Below are positions 1 through 10,712 of a stretch of DNA of 64,000 bases, one piece after another. The notes beneath the pieces were generated by a model. It did no database searches. It saw only the letters and a program-made list of their open reading frames with translations, and was not told the origin of the DNA. Position numbers and translations under genes: made by a program. This DNA is from Osedax fenrisi (Eukaryota > Annelida > Polychaeta > Sabellida > Siboglinidae): positions 19,445,533 through 19,509,532 of the forward strand of contig OZ025243.1 in the NCBI GenBank assembly GCA_964019155.1, read 5' to 3'. The number at the start of each line of letters is the position of its first letter. Positions within the stretch are counted from its first letter, which is position 1.

Positions 1-240
1 AATATCTGAAATAATCTAACCAGGTACATTATCAGCATTATTATTAGAGTCGATATTTATAATTGTAATATATCTTGTTATATTTATAATAAATCTACGT
101 CGTATATGACTCATTTTTATATTTATATGAAATAAGAAAGAATTATAATGATAACCGTTAATTTTAGATTATCGTAAATAAGGAAGCGACACAAAGTCTT
201 TATAAGAGTAGTACACATAACAATAATTAGGTAATACAAT

Positions 241-635
241 AGAGCTAGAGAGAAATAGAGTAGTAAACAAGGTATCTGACATGCAGAAAGCGTCGATCCA
301 ATTTGGTCACCTCAAAATGGCGGATTTGACCTATTTAAGCATAATCTAGGGAGAAAGCGTATTTATCTTTATAATCTATTATTATATATGTGTATTATCT
401 ATACATTAATAAGTAAATATACTTTATATATACATCATATAAATGATTATTAATACAAATATAATATTTTACTCTATATTAAAATTAATTTGTAAATAAA
501 ATATAAACTATAGTTCAAATAGAGTTCAAATAGGTCAAATCCGCCATTTTGAGGTGACCAAAATAGATTGACCCTTTCTGCATTGGCTTACACAGCCAGG
601 CATAGCGTATTACCACTCTATTTCTCTCTAGCTCT
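241..635. mobile_element. Inverted-repeat (MITE-like) element
   Basis: The left end agagctagagagaaatagag and the right end (its exact complement at 616-635) bracket 395 bp. Further matching arms hold tttggtcacctcaaaatggc and its complement (301-342 and 536-575). The centre is AT-rich with no coding capacity. It fits a non-autonomous DNA transposon; no clear target duplication was seen. Confidence 0.75.
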
Positions 636-849
636 GTGGGTCATACCAATAAAAATGTTAAGGTCGCACATAACAATGCGAAGGTCACGCCTAAAAATGC
701 GAATATCACGTCTAACAATAGTAAAGTAACGCCTAATAATGTGATTGTAACACCCGACCTACACCTAACAATGCGAAGGTCACGCAGAATAAAGTAACTA
801 CAAAGCTAAGGTCACACGTTAAGTACAGAACAATGCATTCTGGGCATAC

Positions 850-969
850 CTGAGCGAATCTGAGCGACAGCGCGCAGTAGACTGCGAACATCTTGAACAC
901 CTGAATGTCAGACTCGTTGAACACACCCGCGTCATTCAGCTTGTTTATCATCTGCACCACACCTATTAC
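850..969 (-). CDS. PDE10-like exon: GAF-B NKFD motif and last helix
   Basis: Exactly 40 codons, phase 0 at both ends; acceptor accacaacag, donor GTATGC. The peptide starts VIGVVQMINKLN and includes VFNESDIQVFKMFAVYCALS. N9, K10, F17 and D21 make the NKFD motif of PDE GAF domains. A 15-bp minisatellite begins at the acceptor (972-1340). The gene continues left, out of the window, to the catalytic domain. Confidence 0.94.
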
Positions 970-3900
970 CTGTTGTGGTGTGGTAGTAGTGGGGCGAGTA
1001 GTAGTGGGGCGAGTAGTAGTGGGGCGAGTAGTAGGGGGCAAGTAGTAGTGGGGCTAGTAGTAGTGGTGGGGCTAGTAGTAGTGGGGCAAGTAGTAGTGGG
1101 GCAAGTAGTAGTGGGGCGAGTAGTAGTGGGGCTAGTAGTAGTGGGGCGAGTAGTAGTGGGGCGAGTAGTAGTGGGGCGAGTAGTAGGGGGCAAGTAGTAG
1201 TGGGGCGAGTAGTAGTGGGGCAAGTAGTAGTGGGGCGAGTAGTAGGGGGGCGAGTAGTAGGGGGCAAGTAGTAGTGGGGCAAGTAGTAGGGGGGCAAGTA
1301 GTAGTGGGGCTAGTAGTAGTGGGGTGAGTAGTAATAGTAGCATGAGGTAGGCGTAAAGCTTATTTACAATACGTTATCGTAGCTTTATAGTATCGTGTTT
1401 TGTATACGAATGAATGAATACAGTTTAGAGACAAAGTCTAAGGAGGATCAGTGAAAGAGATCAGCTTTATTGATTCGATATCTCCTAACAGTAGGTATGT
1501 CAATTTATATGTTCGAATTTATCGAATTTAAAAAAATAAATATCACTTTTTGTTAATGTCTGATACATTAATTTAAGTATAATTACAAGTTACACTACGA
1601 CCTCATGCTATATTATCAGTAGTTCTCATCTACACTCTTGCAGCAGTCGCATGCTGTGTAACCTGTCCGTGGGTGATGATAGGCATACACAGAATACTGT
1701 GCGTTACGTAGCCAGTCTTCAGATCCACGGCCCTGTTGTTATGTAATAGTTGTTGTATAATAGTTGTTGTATAATAGTTGTGATGTCATAGTGGTGATGT
1801 TATGTCATTAACGATATAGTGTACATCGTATGCTGTATGTTTATGACACGCGATGATACAATCTAAAACATGATCGTACATCAAGTATACCCTGAATGGT
1901 GTGTACGGTATAATGTATGTGTATAGTTATTAAAGTATCATTGAGGTAGTGGAGGTAGTGGTAGCTATCGTGGGGTGTCTTAACGTATTGTTGAGGGGTA
2001 CCTGATATGGACTATTGTAAAACACTCGATAGAATTTAGATGTTGTATTCACAATTATATTACATGTTTTTATTTAATTTAAATATATTAAATTACTTGT
2101 ATAGTATTTTATGATACATTACGAATGACATTTTCTGTAACAACTTAATTAGAATATTAATATATGAAATAAAACTTTCAGAATATAAATATGAATGTAT
2201 TTATAGTGACAATTTCAATAAGAAATCACTTCTATAAAAATATATATCCTTTTTTTTTTTAGTTGTATTATGAAAAATCTAAATACTGAGAAGGTTAAAA
2301 TTGTGAAATACATATAATTCTTTAAGAATAAGATATTATTATATTATATTATGTAACATTTATGTTCAGAGCAATACATTATTATTAAAATTTGTTGATA
2401 AAGCTTATAATAATCATATTTGTCATAGAATTAAAACAATATCTCAATGGAAACTGCTGTGTTTATCAGGTACATGGCCACATATTTATCCCATTTAAAA
2501 ATTTTTTACAGGATTAAAGTTTACTTAATTCATTTAACAAATTATAAAACTAAATTAATAAGTTGTTAAAAGAAAATTAGATGTATAGTATAAAAATATG
2601 TATTTACTTAAAAAATAAATGACAAATGAAATTTCTAAAATTTAAAATTTGTTTAATTTATTTAAATTGATTTAATTTATTTATTTAACTCGATAATATA
2701 TATATTTCATTTTTCTATGTTACTGTTAACTATGATAGCATACATATTTAAATGACTGTGTGGCTCAGTTGGCTAAGGCATCAGACATTCAAGCAGTAGG
2801 ACATAGGTTCAAGCCCCATAATGGACAATTAAAATAGGTCTTAAAATAATATTTAGAAGTGAACTTTTATAATTGTGTATAAATAAATGATCGACTCTCG
2901 TTAAAAACATGGATGCCTTAACATGAGAGAGGCTTCGAAGGGACATTATAACCATATGGTTATAAGTAAAAACTTCATCAAAGTTATTTGATGGGATGAA
3001 AGGACTCCATCAAAATAAAAATAACAATATATTATATAATGAAAACAAACTTATTAAATCTGGGATCTTGGTAGGCGTCAGAGATATTAACTATAGTTCC
3101 AGTCCTGGCAACATATCCAGCTATCCCCGTTGTAAATTTCACCCTGTTCATGTGTGTATTACAGATATATATATTCTATACATAATATAGTATCGATATA
3201 GTCATGATAAATAACTGTAGTTAATCTTTAACTTTTGTAATAATCGTAATCGTGTTCCTCCATCGTAACTTTCACAGCACCACTGGTTACCCAGCATGTG
3301 TATAGTATATATATATAGCATTAACAGTGATGCACCACATGGGAAGCTTACAACTGGGGCTAGGGGCTATGGGGCTAGAGCCAGGCGATAATAGTACCAC
3401 AGTGCACTATCTAGCTTACAATAATATAATATATATTATAAATATTATTGAATATATTTAGTATGCGCATCAATATGGGCTATCCTTTAATATGTTAAAA
3501 TTAAAATTTACAATTCACTACTTGACCTATTAGACACATTTTATATCAAATATATTCTTTTCTAATAGTAACGGTGGACTAGACGATTAGAACAAGCTGA
3601 TAATGAACACTAATCACTGGTTACCTGATCTCCTGATTGTGTTTGAAGACCGCCTTACCGGAGCTGTCTACGTTACCGTCGTCGAATATGTCTACGTAAA
3701 GCTCCTTCTTGTCATTGTCCACGAGGAACAGCGAACATCTGTCCGCGTGTACCAGCTCCTTCGTGAATTGCTGGTAGGGGTAGGGTGTGAGAGGGTGTGG
3801 GGGTTGTTTAGTATAGAGGGCTAGTAGGGATAGGGTGTGAGGGTATTGTTTAGTATAGAGGGCTAGTAGGGATAGGGTGTGAGGGTGTTGTTTAGTATAG

Positions 3901-6900
3901 AGGGTATGAGGGATGGGGTGTGAGGGTATTGTTTAGTATAGAGGGCTAGTAGGGATGTGGTGTGAGGGTGTTGTTTAGTATAGAGGGTATGAGGGATGGG
4001 GTGTGAGGGTATTGTTTAGTATAGAGGGTATGAGGGATGGGGTGTGAGGGTGTTGTTTAGTATAGAGGGTGTGAGGGTGTTGTTTAGTATAGAGGGTATG
4101 AGGGATGGGGTGTGAGGGTGTTGTTTAGTATAGAGGGTATGAGGGATGGGGTGTGAGGGTGTTGTTTAGTATAGAGGGTATGAGGGATGGGGTGTGAGGG
4201 TGTTGTTTAGTATAGAGGGTATGAGGGATGGGGTGTGAGGGTGTTGTTTAGTATAGAGGGTATGAGGGATGGGGTGTGAGGGTGTTGTTTAGTATAGAGG
4301 GTGTGAGGGTGTTGTTTAGTATAGAGGGCTAGTAGGGATAGGGTGTGAGGGTATTGTTTAGTATAGAGGGCTAGTAGGGGTAGGGTGTGAGGGTGTTGTT
4401 TAGTATAGAGGGCTAGTAGGGATAGGGTGTGAGGGTGTTGTTTAGTATAGAGGGCTAGTAGGGATAGGGTGTGAGGGTATTGTTTAGTATAGAGGGCTAG
4501 TAGGGGTAGGGTGTGAGGGTATTGTTTAGTATAGAGGGCTAGTAGGGATAGGGTGTGAGGGTATTGTTTAGTATAGAGGGCTAGTAGGGATAGGGTGTGA
4601 GGGTGTTGTTTAGTATAGAGGGCTAGTAGGGATAGGGTGTGAGGGTATTGTTTAGTATAGAGGGCTAGTAGGGATAGGGTGTGAGGGTGTTGTTTAGTAT
4701 AGAGGGCTAGTAGGGATAGGGTGTGAGGGTATTGTTTAGTATAGAGGGCTAGTAGGGATAGGGTGTGAGGGTGTTGTTTAGTATAGAGGGTATGAGGGAT
4801 GGGGTGTGAGGGTGTACACTAAATAAGGCCAGCTCTGTTCATACTGGTATAGTATTAAATACAAAATAATATGATATTATTATTATATATATACACTATT
4901 ATATATATATATATGTGTGTATGATTGTATGTGTACGTATGTGTATATATCCAATTAATTACTTATAACAAAGTTGTTTTAACTACTAGATATAGTCGAT
5001 CACCTAACGTAGAACATTTACGAGCTTGTACATTAAACTGTATACGCCGTTATTGAAATAAACAACTAAATAATACTTCATAAAGTAGGTAGTGCATTTG
5101 TTTCGTTTATAAATTCTATTATACGATCAATATTGGCTTAGTTTATAAATCTTATTATTTGATCAGTAGTGGCCTAGTTTATATATTCTATCATTGAGTT
5201 TACATACGCCATTCGTATATATTCTATCATGAGTGATCAGTGATTGCCTCGATGAATCACGTATAAGCTCTGTAATCTAGTGATGATGACAGTGATCGGC
5301 GATGAGTCACTAAACGATGACTCACCGATAACTCATATTAACACTGACCATTATCTTCTCTAGTAAGGTAGACATCATGCTTACTTCGTTACTGAAAGCC
5401 CTGCGTACGGAACGTGTAAGTTAGTATGCATGCGTGTGTATGAATGTGTATGTATGCATCGTATGCTATTAACTATCATTAGTGTAGGAAAATGTGTATG
5501 AAGGTTGTAGTTTTGACATTTCTAATAATACGGTTCAAATATTAAATTCTGGATTATTTTCTGTTATTTTAGAAATTATTTTTTGTTTGAAAAATAGAAA
5601 TCTAGCAAATATCGATAATTTATTAAACATTGTAATAAAGATACTTTTAAATGTACTATATATTTTTTAGAATAAATATTTGTATCCAATAATTATATGT
5701 AAACTATAATATAATATAAAATATACCTACATATATTTAAATTGTATAATAAATAATATATATATATATATGAAAGTATTGGAAATTTCATAAAATTAAA
5801 TTAAATTAATTAAATAATAAACATAAATTAATTAATAAACATAAACTACGTAATATAAACCTTGAAACTTGTAATAAATATTCACTTAATTCAGTTTGTT
5901 TCTCCAACATCTTATTTTGCTAAAATTTGAATAAACATAATATTCATTATTATAGGTTATATGGTAGATTATATCATAGTTTATATGGTAGTTTATTCCA
6001 TAGATAAGGGGCCGATATATACCATTACACAAATATTAGTGGAATGGAGGATTATGTTTAGAGGGTAGATGTAAAGGTAAGAAGTAGTAAAACGAAGAGA
6101 GATAGCATAAGTGGGAATAGAGATTAAGGGAGTTAGATATTCAGGTCGATTGTGGTGAAGAGAGATGATAGTTATAAGGAGAACTTTAAATATTACTATA
6201 CATTTAAGTGGTAGCCAATGCAATCAATTTAAATAGTGAGAAATATGTAATTGAGAGAAACGATCAATTTTAGAAATTTATCATACAAACGCATTCTGTA
6301 GTATTTGTAATTTGATAGTAAGGTAAGGAGAAAAGGAGACTATTGCAGTAATCAAAAAGCGGTAATACAAAATATGAGGCGAGAGTTATAGATACACTTA
6401 AGCCTTAAGTCTTAAGGAGATGGAGTTACGGATTAGACGGAAAGAGTGAAGATGAAAGGTTATAGAGGGAAGAAGATTTGAGATGTTGCAATTGATGTAA
6501 AGGTAAAGAACTGTCGAAATAAACACCAAGATATTTAACATTATCACAATATAAGATATTATGATTGTTAACCATATAATAATGTATAATTGATTATATT
6601 ATTTTTGTTTTTGTTCTTTAATTCTCATATATTTGTGTTTGGAATCCTTTCTCGAAAGCATATTGCTATTAAAGGGTTCCTTTTTTACTCATTATATCAC
6701 TATATTATATTATATACATATGCCATGTGTATTAATTATTTATTTATATTATACAAGTAAAATAAATATTATTCATTCATTATTTCATATTACGTAGAAT
6801 ATATATCGAATTATCTTATAAAATATTAAACCTAGTATTGGCCCTGTATTTATTTTAACCAAGTGTGTGATTTTTGTAGCATGTAAAGTTGGACAAATGA

Positions 6901-7814
6901 AGACACTATCGTTGTATCAACTGAGTGTCCATCTGAACAACTTTCCAATTGAACAAATATCCTGCTATAACAATCACACACTATCATATAAGATAGACGA
7001 TTTATTATAAATTAATATTATACGACATTTTTTTTATTTCAAAATATTTATAATTATATAGATTATATATTAATAAGGAAAATTGATGTAATTTTATAAA
7101 TTTTATAATGTAAGAAATAACAAAATATAATATTATAATATCAAGATTATGTCTAACATTTATTTCTAGCATACAGCTCTGATGTGCAAGAATATCGGAT
7201 ATTTTTATGAAAATAAATTATATTAAATAGTTATAGTTATTATAATATTGTACATAACTTAAGAGAGGTATGTATATTTCATGAATAAATACAATATTCT
7301 AATAAAGATATTTTATAGTTTAAATAATAATTTATCGTTTCAGTGTTTTGAATATCACATAATTATATTCAAAGTTTAAACATGTTAACATAGCCCTATG
7401 CGGGTCACACCCCTACGAGTGGACACACCTCAACAGGGGGGCACACCTATACAGGGCGGCGTACCCCTTACTATACACCTCTCTATATAGATAACGAGTA
7501 TCACGACAAAGAGTAACCCACCCGTATCTCCTGAATAGACAGTCCTATCCAAGATACGCAGCAGATAGCTCTCTCCACGTCCACGTGCTGGAAGATCTGC
7601 TTGTTTATACCTCGTGTGAACTCCATTATACCTGTGGCGGACGGCGGGGTGTGGGGTATAGTATGCACTGTGTATAGGTATAGGTATCTGTTACGCAATC
7701 GTAGCTTTATAAAAAGTGCTATAATAGATCGTTTATATTTAAATTATAGCGTCATTTATTTGAATATAAGCATATATTTTTTAGAGTATAATATAGTAGA
7801 TGTACCTATATATG

Positions 7815-7857
<43 letters not shown>

Positions 7858-10656
7858 ATGTATATATATATAAATATTCTTATTTAATATAAAAGTATTA
7901 TTAACAAGCGACGATAATATAAAATTTGCGATATGATTTTGAAGACTTTTAGGAGGAACAAACATACAAATAAAGAAAAACGAGGTATCAAAACAGAAAA
8001 CAACAATTTCGTTTAATAAATAAATATTATTATCATTTATATTATAAATATTCATTAATGATTTCATAATACAAATTAATTATATATATAATGTAAGGTA
8101 AGTTAAGGTAATTATTTATTTATACACTAATTAAATTTTAAAATCTCACAAGTGTTGAGAATATATAAAATAAATAAATAAATTAATAAATTAATTAAAT
8201 ATTTAACAACAAAAAATATAATGTAATACGATTGGTTTATTACGTAATCGTGATTGTTATCGTGTGTGCTACATCACAGTATACATAACTAACACAAGAG
8301 CTCCCCGTTCTCCATTTTAATAGGAATACAGATCACGGCGTTAATAGACTTCTGATCGTAAAGTCCGATACCGCGAGGAAAGCGCTTGTCATTCTGTAAG
8401 GGTGTAAGGGGTGTAAGGGGTGTAAGGGGTGTAAGGGGTGTAAGGGGTGTAAGGGGTGTAAGGGGTGTAACGGGTGTTATATTCAGGTTCACATATGTAT
8501 ACATATGTACACATCATATGATTACTAATCGATGTATAGACAAAGTATAATTATATATCGCGTTTTAATGTTTATAATTATGATTTAATAATATCGAATA
8601 AATAAATTATATTTTGTGTACACCGTCATATTATCCGTAATACCACACCATATCATGGTATTAATATTCGTATGGTGAACAGAATTGTACTTGGTTATAT
8701 ATATATAACAATAAATTTAATTAAATTACTAAATCATAAAGTACTATAGACTATAGTCTATAGTATATTATATAGTACATTATAATTATTGATAGCATAT
8801 AAATATAGAATTATTGATTACATATTACAGTTTGTCTGTCTTGTGTCTTTTTACACCTATATCGTTGACGTCAATATAAACAATGAAACTACATATCACA
8901 TGTTCACTTCACAACACCCCCATAAGTATAACCCCCCCCCTTGTGAACTAATCACATAGGCTGATATTGTGTTGATGCAACAGACACATCATACATCTCA
9001 TCTGATTATGTTATTAAAGTATTATTAAAATGATATAACAATCTGAGAGATGATCCGAGACCTCTGATTCGTTATCACTGCAAACACAATAACAACAATA
9101 ATCACCCCATCGATGTAAAGAAAGTGGCTAAGTAATTGATGTATGTAGTATATGTAGAAGATAGATACGCGAATGGCACTTTTCTCGATAAATTAACAAA
9201 ATGGCATTGGAGATTTTGATTAGTAATATTATATAGATAGATTAAAGGAGTGAGATTTTCATCGATAGAGAATGAAGTGTCTTATGTTTATATTTATGGA
9301 TATAGTTACGTATGTCAATAAAATAGTGTGATTTAAATCAATCCACATATATTTAAAAATCAAAAAAATAAGAGGAATATTGATTTGTTGTATATATATA
9401 TAGAATTATTATTTTTACTTTCTTATTCAACTTAATCATACTTATCAATATAATTAGTGGGATTAGACCGCAATATATAAACCCAATTGCTAATCCACTA
9501 CCTTTAGATATATCATCTAGATAATTATTAAGCCACGCCCCTACGTAAACGACAGAATGATCGCGTGGCATGCGCTACACTGACCTGTAGATTACTGACG
9601 ACCAGTATTTCTCGAGTCTTTGCGCAATGGGACGACACCGTACTGTTCAGACATATCCGGTTCACGGGGGTCAACGTGAACTTGGTTCCGCTGAGAAGCG
9701 GGCGGGGGGAAGTAGGTCAGAGGTCAATAATTAAATGTTAATTATTTGTATGAGGTATACAATAATATAATATGTGATGATTATATAGATCAGGATTCGA
9801 AAAAAAATCGGATTTAAATCAATTTATTTGATTTTAATGCAATTAATATTTAAATTGTAAAATAATATAATAAATAGATGTTTAATTAATTATAAAAATT
9901 AAATAAATCATATTTCTACTGCTAATAAACTATTAGAAATTTAAATAACTATGAATGTATATTTAAATTTATAAAACTATATATAAATATCAATTATAAT
10001 TGATAATTATCAATAAAATTAAGATATATAAATAAATAGAATATTATTATAATAAAAATGTGATATTATGTATATCTTGAATTATCTAAATTAATAATGC
10101 AACATTAAATAATTATTATCTAATTACTAGTGTTTTTTTTATTATACTGACTTATTCGTTATATTTATATACTATTTATATTTTAAATTTAATTATCTAA
10201 TATTGTAATTAAATTAATTTAACTAGACAAAATAATTAAATTTTAAATATAAGTTGATAATATTTATCAAAGATTATAATATTAAATATTATTTTATCAA
10301 TAAAAAAATATAAAAAGATATCAATATATTATGTTAATTTACTTAATTAATAGTTATAAAATAAAATAATCTTTATCAGATATTAATTAGTGTATTTTTC
10401 TATAATTTTCATCCAACAAAAATGTATAGAAAAAGTCAATAAAAAGCGCACCTTCTAAATTATTAGAAAAAATCTGGCTCAATTTACTTATGCCTGAAGC
10501 TAAAGTAGGCCATGATAAAATTCATTGTAAAATTACTAATTTGGCTTATCTATAAAATATCATTTTTCCGTAATTTATAATCAATATAAAAATTTTTAAA
10601 TCTCAGAAGATAAATCGAAGTTAATATATATTATTTCCTCTTTATCTCCTGATGTC

Positions 10657-10712
<56 letters not shown>

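Noticed and set aside
932..1343. Thr/Pro/Leu-rich proteins on the minus strand and a Val/Ser-rich one on the plus strand
   Set aside because: These open frames are created by the 15-bp repeat; only the PDE exon at 850-969 has protein-like composition and similarity.
2757..2830. Functional tRNA gene
   Set aside because: It has box A- and B-like motifs, but no cloverleaf could be paired convincingly, and the segment is the head of a repeated SINE.
3603..3824. Plus-strand 73-codon open frame
   Set aside because: Antisense shadow of the GAF-B exon at 3625-3770, running into the minisatellite.
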